A stretch of 64,000 nt of DNA from Candidatus Opimibacter iunctus (GTDB taxonomy: Bacteria; Bacteroidota; Bacteroidia; Chitinophagales; Saprospiraceae), in NCBI GenBank assembly GCA_016716665.1, contig JADJVH010000018.1, positions 22,364-86,363 of the forward strand. The letters run 5' to 3'. The position numbers were made by a program, and so were the translations under genes. Shown one piece after another: positions 28,601 to 36,668 of the stretch (its first letter is position 1; each line of letters opens with the position of its first letter). The notes under the pieces are model-generated. The model did no database searches, was not told the origin of the DNA, and saw only the letters and a program-made list of their open reading frames with translations.

Positions 28601-29165
28601 TCATCTGATCACAATCCACTGGTGTCGAAAACTGAAAGGTCGATGAAGGCATTGGACAATCCAGCACGCTTACAACGGACAGGGTAGGAGGAACCGGATC
28701 ATCAATCTCTACGGACCAGTCAAGGTCCCAGCCGTTGGCTACAATATTGTCATCACTTGTAAAATGAAAAGTCACACATCCGCTTGTCGCCACGAGTACA
28801 GGAGGCGGTTGAATACTTCCGGTGAGCATCGCCAGCAAAGGGGACGCGGTGTTTGGCCCATCATAGACGGCAAGCACATCATAAGTGTCTTCGCAAGAGA
28901 AGAAATTGAATGCAATGATGATCTCAGTAGCACCATCTACACAGACAGTAAAGGTGTAATCTTCATTATGGTCATATTGTCCTGTCTCCGGTCCGTTGTC
29001 GCTATCAGTCAGTTTACCATTGCAGTCATCGACGAGCGCATTTTGCATGACATACGTCGCCTGTGCTGCACTACCATGAGTATACAACATGCATATCATA
29101 AACATGCAGGACAAGAAAAGTATTCTTGTTGCGCGGTATGGTTGATAAGCTATAGTATTCTGCAT
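25635..29165 (-). CDS. Giant T9SS surface protein with CUB, PKD-like and CHU_C C-terminal domains
   Basis: The protein has 1176 residues. Residues 1-35 are a signal peptide (HGSAAQATY). Residues about 40-155 look like a CUB domain (DYTFTVCVDGATEIIIAF, FFSCEDTYDVLAVYDG). The middle is a long series of Gly/Trp-rich repeats (GTWSGPG, PPGGTW-like) with frequent cysteines, and a PKD-like segment near residue 1030 (WIDYGDGTG, HDYHLIGEFTIRMLV). The end is a CHU_C/gliding-motility-associated domain (VPNVFSPNGDGQNDEVRI, WDGTHRGKPLDPGVFVVHV), a T9SS type-B sorting signal. It is probably a large surface adhesin. It is the last gene of the six-gene operon and begins one base after the preceding stop. Confidence 0.9.
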   Translation of the reverse strand: MQNTIAYQPYRATRILFLSCMFMICMLYTHGSAAQATYVMQNALVDDCNGKLTDSDNGPETGQYDHNEDYTFTVCVDGATEIIIAFNFFSCEDTYDVLAVYDGPNTASPLLAMLTGSIQPPPVLVATSGCVTFHFTSDDNIVANGWDLDWSVEIDDPVPPTLSVVSVLDCPMPSSTFQFSTPVDCDQMTAGNFTILGPGGPAIAQINPLDCTSGSLGQLFEVVFATPLSSPGTYRLLFNGAIQDACGEWHDVGANVVFELMNCPFNVVINLVDDACAGDCGSVMAEIIGDAGVPYEYMWSHTGLDQAQVDVCTNVPILISITVTDPVSMETATAQYNYIPLENPVILNPVQDTVCSSMGDHFYQSSLPGGRYYSTIIPEWHQVEGRYQFWRWYQSNGLNTDIVTYVAPNGCEAYDTVYVLPVHAGSIEAACLNAPSFTVNGGMPLGGIWQGTNITTNGLYSPVTAGMNYVNYTAPNGCVAWKQINVSDSIIMPVVDTICSSQEFDLVANPYGGNWSGPGIVNSILGRVRGWIVAPNQTYTYVYTMQGCTDTMQVFVQELWAGPDQTLCIADSLLMLSRPGTWSGAGTYLPAINAFDVSALSPGEYDYTISANGCTDVFRLYLIDPYADLYQPVSYCLEDEWIRISDIADYGPGWGTFSGPTITESNDEWYFNPLLAGPGVHTIYFDALSCRDSFTINVEAYADIPDYSFCELSPALLLTATPPGGTWSGPGFLDGVSGLFDPQLLPPGMHPVYYTAPSGCMTTDSIEIILRQQVSITGVDQVYCFKDTSISVVISPPGGTFYINGAPSMPIFNPSMLGTGTHELYYTRGTGPCASDERIFFSVTSPISGVTSPPDSICFGENAVIAASATGGIGNLRSSWDQGLGFGFSHIVNPPSTTIYTVTVTDGCSQPYTGTSLLYVHQPFDIDIVTGPPVCYEDTSYVEIVPPLPDQYAVYWQLDTILENTYLEGKPGLYQAEVVELFSGCKQSYDVAIPGPPPLSANFTVIPNKSCVDIIDNTVQIIDLSTGYTAGWIDYGDGTGSMPIVPGELLSHDYHLIGEFTIRMLVTNELGCMDSLSRQVCVDNRVVMYVPNVFSPNGDGQNDEVRIEAYGLSEVLWTVFGRFGEKIFEANSLDAAWDGTHRGKPLDPGVFVVHVVYTDQATGESGERISTVTLIR

Positions 29166-29594
29166 CTATTCTCTGGTGATGGCTACAAAATCCGTTTCGA
29201 TCACATTGCTCTCGTTGCCGGCCCTGTCGATCATCTTGATTTCAAACTTCGTATTCTCCACAGCTCCGTTTCCAAAGAGAAACAAGCTTGGAAATTCTAT
29301 GGTCAGCTCTCCCTGGATAGGTACGCTCACATCAGGAGGCGCGAGCGGGCCTACATAGAATCCATCAAAGGCCTCCAGACGGATATCCCTTACATACAAG
29401 GCATATTGCTGCGGATCTTCAAAGCCTATGTCTCCGTCGCCATCTTTGTAAGAGATACGGATTGTCAGCACATCTTCATACTGACGGATAGTATCATTGG
29501 ATAGCCCGACCAGTTCGATTGCAGGTACATTGGAGTAGGTGATATCATCCTCTTTGTTGCACCCGATGAGGAGCAGCAATGCGGGGATGAGCAT
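29166..29594 (-). CDS. Small lipoprotein of the surface operon
   Basis: The start at 29592-29594 gives MLIPALLLLIGCNKEDD, a lipoprotein signal with Cys at residue 12; the longer frame to 29648 overlaps the preceding gene. The 142-residue protein is beta-rich: RQYEDVLTIRISYKDGDGDIGFED and FEIKMIDRAGNESNVIETDFV, which is a pattern of short Bacteroidota lipoproteins with an Ig-like fold. It sits 4 bases after the stop of the 29599-30540 gene. Role unknown, presumably envelope component of the same surface system. Confidence 0.75.
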   Translation of the reverse strand: MLIPALLLLIGCNKEDDITYSNVPAIELVGLSNDTIRQYEDVLTIRISYKDGDGDIGFEDPQQYALYVRDIRLEAFDGFYVGPLAPPDVSVPIQGELTIEFPSLFLFGNGAVENTKFEIKMIDRAGNESNVIETDFVAITRE

Positions 29595-29598
29595 CAGC

Positions 29599-30540
29599 TT
29601 ACTCCGCCCAGCGGAAGGACATATAACTCTTGATATAGAAGATACCATTGTCTGTAGGGATTTCGGTCACAGGGTTCTGATCGTCCTGGACGTATACTCT
29701 GAAATACCATTGCTCCTGCCCTGCATCAAACTCAGCCGCAGGATCAATGTCGATATAATGTGTGTATGCCACGACATCTCCATAGAAGCCCCTTTCGTAC
29801 CGTGGGCTTGCGAGGATTTGCAATGTCTTTTGTTCTGCACTGCCAAATGAATTTGCATTGGCAGAAAATGAGATTCGATTGTATTGCAGGTCCTGTGGCA
29901 TCAGGATGTCATGCCTGAAGGCAAAGTATAATCTTACACTTGACGCTGCAGGAGGCATGACCAATGGACCTGTTTCTCCACCACGGGCCATCCATTGATC
30001 CGCTTCTGATGCGCCGGCACCCAGCAGCACAGGAGCAGGATAGGCGACCTGACGCACATTGCCCATGATGTCAGGCGCACCGTTATTGATCCAGGTCTCG
30101 ATGTTGCTGATGTATTGCGCTTTTTTCTCTGGCCAGTCTGAATCAGGTTCGATCTGTATAGGCATGGCAGGTGTGAGTTGATTCCTTAGACGAGCCAGCA
30201 GTACTGAGGTTTGTGGTTTGTATGGTTCTACCCTGAAGTTGTAGTTACCATCATTTTTGATCGGCACCTGGTATACAAGGGTATTGTATGCGCTGTTCAT
30301 CGTCCGGTAGTCCGGCTCGAAGGTGCCATCATGGCATCCTGAATTGGCACAGGTAGGCTTGAGGATATTCTGGTAGATCCCGGCAATGGAGGCAGGCTCT
30401 GGATTGATAAATTCAAATCCTACGGTATCCTGATTGACTACCTGCCCGTCAAATGGATTGACAGGGACTTCATCATTGCACGCTATCCACAAGATGGACA
30501 GCATGGCTAATATGCTAAAGACTATCGTGCGCATCATCAT
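29599..30540 (-). CDS. Lipoprotein with CX4CH haem-like motif
   Basis: The 313-residue protein has a lipoprotein signal (SILWIACNDE, Cys about residue 21). Residues about 55-75 read IYQNILKPTCANSGCHDGTF, a CxxxxCH motif of the kind seen in unusual c-type cytochrome-like domains of Planctomycetota and Bacteroidota. The later part contains MARGGETGPLVMPPAASSVRL and a beta-rich C-terminus (WYFRVYVQDDQNP). Haem binding is inferred only from the motif; the spacing is longer than the standard CxxCH. The start overlaps the DUF1501-like gene stop by ATGA (30537-30540), so translation is coupled. Confidence 0.75.
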   Translation of the reverse strand: MMMRTIVFSILAMLSILWIACNDEVPVNPFDGQVVNQDTVGFEFINPEPASIAGIYQNILKPTCANSGCHDGTFEPDYRTMNSAYNTLVYQVPIKNDGNYNFRVEPYKPQTSVLLARLRNQLTPAMPIQIEPDSDWPEKKAQYISNIETWINNGAPDIMGNVRQVAYPAPVLLGAGASEADQWMARGGETGPLVMPPAASSVRLYFAFRHDILMPQDLQYNRISFSANANSFGSAEQKTLQILASPRYERGFYGDVVAYTHYIDIDPAAEFDAGQEQWYFRVYVQDDQNPVTEIPTDNGIFYIKSYMSFRWAE

Positions 30541-31892
30541 ATCCGGTCAAAGAGTGAACGCGCAGCAGGATCGAGGAGCCCCTGGCTGGTGATGAGTTGC
30601 TTGACGCCAAACAGGTCAGCGATCGTAGGTACGATATCTGCGGAGTCACCCACAGGATTGTCTACGCTCCCTACACGCAGGTTGCCATCGATACCAGGTC
30701 CAGCCATCAGGCTGAATATGCGTCTTGTGTTTTCATTGTTGCCCGAGTGGTCGTAGGCATACCAGTCATTGTCATCCTGAATCGGATTGTGTTCGAGATC
30801 TCTTCCATGCTCGGGCATCACGATCATGGTGGTTCGTCCTGCCATCTCAGGGATGCGTTGTATCTCACGCCACAGGAAACCTACTCCATGATCTGCCCTG
30901 TGCAGGTTCTTGAGATAAGCAGTATAGTCACCATGGCATACATCGATATTGGTCATATCCACGACCATCAGTTTTGGTTTAAACCAATTGAGTACTTCTA
31001 CTGCATAGCCTATTGTCTTGAGGTCACCATTATCATTCACAGGAGGCAGGGTTACATTGCCCGCATTGACTTTTAGGAAGGTGTTCCTGACAAACTCCTT
31101 GATCTTGATTTCTTCGTCTACTTCATTGTAGAGGTGTGCGATCTCGAGTCCTTGTTGCTGGAAGTTCTGGTTGAGAAACTCACGCATCTCCAGGATCATC
31201 TCCCATTCGGTATCGGGGTGATAATTTTTAAAATTCATAAAGTGCGCCATGCCCGGCTCACCAAAGGTGGTCGTCGGTGCGATAAAGTTGCCGCCATACA
31301 TTCTGCCATAGGCTTCATGGGCGGAGTAGTTGAGGAGTGGCCTTGATCCGGTGATGCCTACGCTGACAAACCAGCAGTCGGTGGCTTTAAAGCCGGCATG
31401 TTTTCGGAGGTATTCGAAGATGGTCGGGGATGCTGGCCGGCTCCTGAGGCCTTGCGTGACGTAATAGTTGCCTGACACGCCTGTGCTCAGTCCATTGAAG
31501 TGCCCTGCGCCTCCTTTCGAAACTCGCATTTCCGGAAAGAGCGTACCGATCTGGTCGAGCGGTGTCTGCAGGATCGGATCGATGGGGATTCCTCCGATGA
31601 TATTGTTGGCGGTATCATCCTGTCCGTATGCGATTTTATCATTTGGGGGTGCTCCGGTGAGCAGGTTGTACATGATATTGCCTTCCACATTTTCATTCTG
31701 TCCTTCGGCGAGGTACCGTTGCAACACTGATTCCTGCTGGCGTACACCGCCGGCAAATAAAACGAAGACCACATATTCAGAAAGTGGTGGCGTGGTGGTC
31801 ATGCTCAGCAAGCCTGACGGCAGTATATAGGGCATGGTGATGGCCCCTGCAGTGGCAAGCGATGAGGTGGCGATAAATTTTCTTCTTTTCAT
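30537..31892 (-). CDS. Alkaline-phosphatase/sulfatase-fold (DUF1501-like) exported protein
   Basis: The 451-residue protein starts MKRRKFIATSSLATAGAIT, a Tat-like twin-arginine signal (RRKFI). The body resembles the DUF1501/alkaline-phosphatase superfamily: FVLFAGGVRQQESVLQRYL, PELRVSKGG-like segment, TNIDVCHGDYTAYL, RTTMIVMPEHGRDLEHN (the EHGR motif of the metal site) and DIVPTIADLFGV. DUF1501 proteins are predicted phosphohydrolases of unknown substrate often paired with DUF1800 or cytochrome-like proteins. Here it is flanked by helical lipoproteins with 'LxRxPTxxE' repeats and a CX4CH lipoprotein. It is 12 bases after the preceding stop. Confidence 0.8.
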   Translation of the reverse strand: MKRRKFIATSSLATAGAITMPYILPSGLLSMTTTPPLSEYVVFVLFAGGVRQQESVLQRYLAEGQNENVEGNIMYNLLTGAPPNDKIAYGQDDTANNIIGGIPIDPILQTPLDQIGTLFPEMRVSKGGAGHFNGLSTGVSGNYYVTQGLRSRPASPTIFEYLRKHAGFKATDCWFVSVGITGSRPLLNYSAHEAYGRMYGGNFIAPTTTFGEPGMAHFMNFKNYHPDTEWEMILEMREFLNQNFQQQGLEIAHLYNEVDEEIKIKEFVRNTFLKVNAGNVTLPPVNDNGDLKTIGYAVEVLNWFKPKLMVVDMTNIDVCHGDYTAYLKNLHRADHGVGFLWREIQRIPEMAGRTTMIVMPEHGRDLEHNPIQDDNDWYAYDHSGNNENTRRIFSLMAGPGIDGNLRVGSVDNPVGDSADIVPTIADLFGVKQLITSQGLLDPAARSLFDRI

Positions 31893-31904
31893 GAGCTTGC
31901 AGGT

Positions 31905-32417
31905 TTAGTAGTGTGCGTGTTCGTTGGAGGTGGCAAAGGAAAAGAAGATCAGTTCAGGGGTGACGGCCGGACGGCTATCGATATAATTGATCATCCACTG
32001 CAGTTCTGCTTCGGTCGGTTGTCTGACCAGGAAGCGCTTGTAGGTCTCACGAACAAAAGTCTCGGGGTCTGCGCGCATGGATTCGACAGTAGGGATCTTT
32101 ACTTCCGGGTCATTCATGTATTTACTTACGAGCATGTCATAAGCCACCTGCTTGTCACCGATAGATTCAATCGCATTGAGGGCTTGCAGCATCTGGTTAG
32201 GCCCGATTGCTTTTTGAAACATATTGGCATACAGGATAGAGATATACTGTGCATGCGTCTTTGGTTTGTCCTTGGTGGAATTGACCGGGGTGATTTCCAC
32301 ATCGTCTACACCGTAGACATAGTATTCCTCAGCGCATGAGGACAGCATCATCACGCACAGGATGGCAGGGATGCTGAGCATCCGAAGGATGGGACTACCT
32401 GAAGTTTGCATATTCAT
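31905..32417 (-). CDS. Small lipoprotein with RFLVRQPTEAE motif
   Basis: The 170-residue protein carries a lipoprotein signal (VMMLSSCAEE, Cys about residue 28). The helical remainder contains FVRETYKRFLVRQPTEAELQ, a motif repeated in the protein encoded upstream (LLWRLPTSQEF, VFLSRAPTAAE), as in DUF1549/DUF4214-like helical repeats. The start is the ATG at 32417, which overlaps the preceding stop by 23 bases and keeps an Arg in the n-region; a later ATG at 32381 gives a start without charge. Likely a partner of the upstream lipoprotein. Confidence 0.7.
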   Translation of the reverse strand: MNMQTSGSPILRMLSIPAILCVMMLSSCAEEYYVYGVDDVEITPVNSTKDKPKTHAQYISILYANMFQKAIGPNQMLQALNAIESIGDKQVAYDMLVSKYMNDPEVKIPTVESMRADPETFVRETYKRFLVRQPTEAELQWMINYIDSRPAVTPELIFFSFATSNEHAHY

Positions 32418-33315
32418 CGGTTACCATGATTTGTCGGATGAGCCAATTGATGTCTTTGTTTTCGATATATACGGGGAGGAGTGTCGTTGTTTCTGCTGCT
32501 GTCGGGGCCCTGCTGAGGAATACCTGGAAGCACCAGATGAGCATGCCTTCCAGCATTTCATTGGATTCGGTCAGTATCCTGATGTAATCGTTTTTGTCAG
32601 ACCCTGTTGCGCCAAAGAGTTCGGAGGTCTGGTTGTTTTGGATCATAAAAAATCCGCTGTCAAACTCCTGGGAGGTCGGCAGGCGCCAGAGCAATTGATC
32701 AAAGGTGGCCCTGACAAAATTGAACGTATTCATGTTGATGACATCGTACACCTCATTGTCGATCATAAAGGCATACATCTGATGGTAGCGTAGCAGGCCG
32801 TCATAGAGCGCCTGCCGGCTATCAAGTACCAGCTGGTCGCGCCTGATTTCATTTTGGTGGATATAGTAGCTGTCCCAGTTGCCTTCCAGAGAATCCTTAT
32901 AGGCAGCTGTTTTCTGGATACCTATTTTTAGCTCAAGCTCACTGTCCGCGACCCCTTCCAGGCATCTTACCTTGGCGAGGTTGTAGAGATTCTGGACATA
33001 GGCGGCTTTGTAGGAAAATTCGTTTTCGCGGAAGGTGGTGTCCGTCATCAGTTGCGTGATGATGCTGTCGCGTGTCAATCGGTCTAAAGCACTGGCCTTC
33101 AGCATGTTTACCACGGAGTCTAACTCTTCGTCAAGTGGTTCTCGGCCGACGATATCGATATAGATTCGGTTGACGTAGTTTTCGATCTTGATATCGGAGA
33201 TATTGAAGGTAGAGTAGGGCGGATTGCCATCCACCACGACGAGGTCTGTGGTACATGAAAGCATCATGGCCAGGCCAATGGATATACAAAAGATAGGAAA
33301 CACCCGTTTCATCAT
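32395..33315 (-). CDS. Lipoprotein with repeated 'LxRxPTxxE' helical units
   Basis: The start at 33313-33315 gives MMKRVFPIFCISIGLAMM..SC, a lipoprotein signal. The 306-residue body has NRIYIDIVGREPLDEELD near the N-terminus (DUF1549-like, which usually reads RIY-x-D-x-x-GR-x-P), LLWRLPTSQEFDSGF and FLSRAPTAAETT near the C-terminus, ending IRQIMVTDEYANF. These helical units resemble DUF4214/DUF1800-type repeats, but I cannot name the family with certainty. It is the first gene of the six-gene operon; an inverted repeat lies upstream (33388-33488). Confidence 0.75.
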   Translation of the reverse strand: MMKRVFPIFCISIGLAMMLSCTTDLVVVDGNPPYSTFNISDIKIENYVNRIYIDIVGREPLDEELDSVVNMLKASALDRLTRDSIITQLMTDTTFRENEFSYKAAYVQNLYNLAKVRCLEGVADSELELKIGIQKTAAYKDSLEGNWDSYYIHQNEIRRDQLVLDSRQALYDGLLRYHQMYAFMIDNEVYDVINMNTFNFVRATFDQLLWRLPTSQEFDSGFFMIQNNQTSELFGATGSDKNDYIRILTESNEMLEGMLIWCFQVFLSRAPTAAETTTLLPVYIENKDINWLIRQIMVTDEYANFR

Positions 33316-33387
33316 GTCGCTGCGCTTATTACAAGACCCCGGCTTGGTGATGTTCGTTGCCTGCGGATCAGGTAAATTTAACAAATG

Positions 33388-33488
33388 AGGACGTTGCTAA
33401 TAGCAATTAAAGAGTTAATTGTAATTTATGCAAAGGGCTGACAATCAACTTGGATATATTATTAACAAGCTGTTATTAGCGACGTCCT
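33388..33488. promoter_or_regulatory. Nested inverted repeat upstream of the six-gene operon
   Basis: AGGACGTTGCTAATAGCA (33388-33405) and TGTTATTAGCGACGTCCT (33471-33488) are imperfect inverted repeats, 16 of 18 matching, 65 bases apart, with a second inverted repeat inside (CAATTAA-AGAG-TTAATTG, 33404-33421). The DNA between is AT-rich. It lies 73 bases upstream of the first gene start. It could be an operator or the ends of a small element. Confidence 0.5.
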
Positions 33489-33565
33489 TGACTTTGCACC
33501 AAAGGTGCTGAAAGGGGTGAAATGAGGAACTAAGTTAAACTATTTTCACATTGTTTAGCTTATGT

Positions 33566-34045
33566 TCAAAGACTGCCTAGCTGTTCAAACTCTTCCATAG
33601 GGATAAACCGTCCCACCTTATTGATCCGGTTAGGGTCATTAAAGAAAAAGAAAGTGACCTCTCCGGCAGTGATGATTATTTTATGTTGCTCCTGACGACC
33701 CGTAGACGATTCTTTAAATGAAATTCCTTCGTCAAGGAGGTGCGCAATGGTCTGCTGGTAATCCAGCGTTTTATCGAGCCATCGGTAATCCATGTCCAGG
33801 TTTCGCCTGGAAGCAGCGATAGGTATTGGTTGTATCAATATACCGGCGAGGCAATTGCTGTCTTTGGCGCCTTTGTAAAAGTAAAATTCAGTCTGGTCAT
33901 ACTTGAGCATGGAGGACTCATCATCTTCGATTTCCTCATCGGGCTCGCCCAAAAGTCTTACCAGCGAAACCTTTTCCATTCCGTAGGGAAAATGGATGAG
34001 CGCTCCGGTCTTCAAGAATGCAATTACGTCTTCCCTGACCATCAT
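33566..34045 (-). CDS. Hypothetical protein (DUF4256-linked)
   Basis: The longest frame goes up to 34192 but overlaps the DUF4256 gene by 125 bases. Starting at the Met-Met of the YTYMMVRED segment (34045 or 34042) leaves a 22-base gap and a normal start, so this is preferred. The product has about 159 residues: MVREDVIAFLKTG, VSLVRLLGEPDEEIEDD, KYDQTEFYFYKGAKD, ending FIPMEEFEQLGSL. It resembles small SMI1/immunity-like proteins (LLGEPD and EFYF pattern) but I do not recognise the family. It is probably cytoplasmic. Confidence 0.55.
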   Translation of the reverse strand: MMVREDVIAFLKTGALIHFPYGMEKVSLVRLLGEPDEEIEDDESSMLKYDQTEFYFYKGAKDSNCLAGILIQPIPIAASRRNLDMDYRWLDKTLDYQQTIAHLLDEGISFKESSTGRQEQHKIIITAGEVTFFFFNDPNRINKVGRFIPMEEFEQLGSL

Positions 34046-34067
34046 GTAGGTGTAAGCTACGTAATAA

Positions 34068-34625
34068 TCAGACGCTGAGCGCACCGCGGAAACCCCTGGC
34101 GGCATAGTAGGACTCAGCCCCATTGTGATAAGTGAACACCGTGCCATAGCGGTAATCACAGAATATGGCGCCTCCGAGTTTCCGGATGGCATCAGGCGTT
34201 TTTACCCAACTTGAAGTCTTAGTGTCAAATGTGCCTAGCTGCTGCAATGCACGGTATTGCTCTTCGGTCAGCATCTCGATTCCCATGTCAGCGGCCATGT
34301 CCTCCGCAGTATTTTCAGGTTTATTTTCTTTCCTTGAATCCCATGCCTTACGGTCGTAGCATATACTCCTGCGGCCTTTCGGGCTTTCCGGAGCGCAATC
34401 ATAAAAGATGTATTCACCTGACTTTTTATCTAGGCCTACTACATCGGGTTCGCCACCGGATTCCTCCATTGCATTGAGCGACCATAGTTTTCCTTTGTTC
34501 GCTTCCAGTCTGGCTTGCACCTTGGCCCAGTCCAGGCCTTTGTGGCGGTTCATATTTTTCTCGAAACGAGCCTTGAGGATCATGAGCAATGCTGCGGATT
34601 GCTTAGTGGATAATTCTTTTTTCAT
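34068..34625 (-). CDS. DUF4256 family protein
   Basis: The chosen start (34623-34625) gives MKKELSTKQSAALLMILKAR, removing three residues of the longer frame. The 185-residue protein follows DUF4256 along its whole length: RFEKNMNRHKGLDW, LEANKGKLWSLNAMEESGGEPDVVG, YIFYDCAPESPKGRRSICYD, CDYRYGTVFTYHNGAESYYAARGFRG. Function unknown; typical members have about 185 residues. Cytoplasmic. Confidence 0.9.
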   Translation of the reverse strand: MKKELSTKQSAALLMILKARFEKNMNRHKGLDWAKVQARLEANKGKLWSLNAMEESGGEPDVVGLDKKSGEYIFYDCAPESPKGRRSICYDRKAWDSRKENKPENTAEDMAADMGIEMLTEEQYRALQQLGTFDTKTSSWVKTPDAIRKLGGAIFCDYRYGTVFTYHNGAESYYAARGFRGALSV

Positions 34626-34752
34626 GATGTGCATTTTTATGTGGATAGATATTCATGAGCGCTCTGCCTTCGGGCCTGAAGCATCAGGATACCAAGGTCT
34701 GTTATTTTAATTTACTGATGAAGTTTTGCAATCTGTTGTGTGCCATAACCAA

Positions 34753-36573
34753 TTATTGAATCAGGATCTTCCGCACAGCGATATTTTGACTTTCCGCCTG
34801 GATATACAAGAAGTACATTCCTTTGGCAAAGTGCTTCATATCTATTGTTGATTCAGGATCTGTTACAATTGATGAATGGATGATGTGCCCCTGCGGATCC
34901 GTTAGTCGGAGAATACTCCTGTCTGGCATTGCATTTCCGTCGGCAAAGCGGATTGTTAATGATGTAGTGACTGGGTTAGGATACACGAGGATGGAATATG
35001 ACGTATCTATATCTTTCGCCTGACTGCTTGCATCGCATGGGATCGCCCCCACATAGCCTCCAGTGGTGGACATTTGGCAAATGATACTTTCCGGTTTTGG
35101 TGTCAGATCAAAAGAGCTACCGGGGCTATGTGTCAGCCCATGTTGCTTGATGTAGTTTACGGCTTCAAATAATTGACTGTCTATAAAATCTGCCGGAGCC
35201 TGGCCAGTCGTCAGGTTGTCCGTAATGATATAGTTTGTCGGGTCCAGGTTGCCGCAATTCCATAGTTTGGTATAGATCAGGTTATTCCGCATGATCCATT
35301 TTGCATCTGTAGCATTGAAGGGTTGATCATTGTAGTTTCCAATACCGGTCTCTGTTATAAAAATATTGTCTTCGAATACTGTACCGGTACCATCATAAGG
35401 ATTTTCTGATGGGAGGCTTAAGATCAAACCAAGGGATTGGACATGGCCGCTGGCCTTAAATCTATTGACTGGGTTGTCCTGATAGGTCCATGCTGAATCC
35501 TGTCTTCCGGAAATAAAGGTATTGTGCCTGAAGATAATGGCGCCACCAATATGGCTACCCCCACTTGTGCCGGGATTATAAAAGGCCTGGTATCCTTGAT
35601 TGTCGTAATAGAGATTGTTTTCAAACAGAAGATTGGCTCGGTCATAGCTGCCGCCACAATCATCACCATATAGTTGAATGCCCGGACTCCATGTATCATG
35701 GATATGGTTGTTTCGAACAACCCAATCTCTTCCGCGAATCCCTATAATGCTGGCATGTGCTGTGCTCCAGCCGGGGGTATTGTAGCAAGGTTCTGACGTA
35801 TAGAAATGCATATCATGCAGGTGGTTATCGTCAATCACTACATTGCTTGCAGCGTTTAAATCTGTGGGTGACATTGGTCCGCAAAGATTGCCGATCATCG
35901 TCCCATGGATGTGATGAATTTCACAATGGATGATGGTGGTTTTACTCCCTGAAAACCGAATGCCTGTTGCGCTCTGGAAGATTTCGCAATGATCAACTAC
36001 AAGGTCATGAACAGCAACAATAGCATTGAGAGGGTGATTAAAATAGACGCCACCTCCGCTGTCGTAAGTGTTTTCGCCATGTATCCTGCAGTTTTTCAAT
36101 GAGATAAAATTAACCCCCGTGAAGGAGGTGATATCAATTGCGTTGCCAGGGGAAGGGCATGAAGGTTGTGAGGGATAGTAAATGTCAATTCCTTCAAAAT
36201 GTAAATAGGCATTTGCCTCCATGCCGGTCACACGAATGTGATCAAATTGCACATTGGTTTGGCCGGATATAGCTATATAGGTTATCCAGTCGTTGCGGCT
36301 GTCCGTGCCAATGTTTTCTATATACGCACCATATGTTCCATTCATCAGGAATATGGAGTCACCGCTTATGGCTTCTGCTATTGATTTTGAAAGTGTTTTC
36401 CATGGTTGGGTAGAGGTGCCGGGAAAGGTGTCGTTTCCGGCAGCGGCATTGAGATAATACGTTCTTGCATGCGATGAAAAAGGGATAGTCGCAAGGAAGA
36501 TGGCATACAACAGGACATGCAAGGATCCTTGCCTGGAAAAACTTGATTGTACTTTGTTGTAAAGGTTGGACAT
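34753..36573 (-). CDS. Right-handed beta-helix protein with T9SS sorting domain
   Basis: The start at 36571-36573 gives MSNLYNKVQSSFSRQGSLHV, followed by a hydrophobic signal segment ending in SSHART. Residues about 60-500 contain parallel beta-helix repeats (NCRIHG, NHIHDTWSPGIQLYG, NNLYYDNQGYQAFYNPG, FEDNIFITETGIGNY). The last 80 residues (ILVYPNPVTTSLTIRFADG...LRLTDPQGHIIHSS...KGMYFLYIQA) are a T9SS type-A sorting signal. The longer in-frame ATG (36618) adds 15 residues. Such beta-helices are polysaccharide lyases, esterases or adhesins; no catalytic residues were identified here. Confidence 0.9.
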   Translation of the reverse strand: MSNLYNKVQSSFSRQGSLHVLLYAIFLATIPFSSHARTYYLNAAAGNDTFPGTSTQPWKTLSKSIAEAISGDSIFLMNGTYGAYIENIGTDSRNDWITYIAISGQTNVQFDHIRVTGMEANAYLHFEGIDIYYPSQPSCPSPGNAIDITSFTGVNFISLKNCRIHGENTYDSGGGVYFNHPLNAIVAVHDLVVDHCEIFQSATGIRFSGSKTTIIHCEIHHIHGTMIGNLCGPMSPTDLNAASNVVIDDNHLHDMHFYTSEPCYNTPGWSTAHASIIGIRGRDWVVRNNHIHDTWSPGIQLYGDDCGGSYDRANLLFENNLYYDNQGYQAFYNPGTSGGSHIGGAIIFRHNTFISGRQDSAWTYQDNPVNRFKASGHVQSLGLILSLPSENPYDGTGTVFEDNIFITETGIGNYNDQPFNATDAKWIMRNNLIYTKLWNCGNLDPTNYIITDNLTTGQAPADFIDSQLFEAVNYIKQHGLTHSPGSSFDLTPKPESIICQMSTTGGYVGAIPCDASSQAKDIDTSYSILVYPNPVTTSLTIRFADGNAMPDRSILRLTDPQGHIIHSSIVTDPESTIDMKHFAKGMYFLYIQAESQNIAVRKILIQ

Positions 36574-36668
36574 AGTATAGCTGCAACAAAACGAAGATAC
36601 GCATATGCATGTCACCAACCTTTTTGTTTAGATCAATCTATGTCTGGATGATTGCTTTCGCTTGCCAT

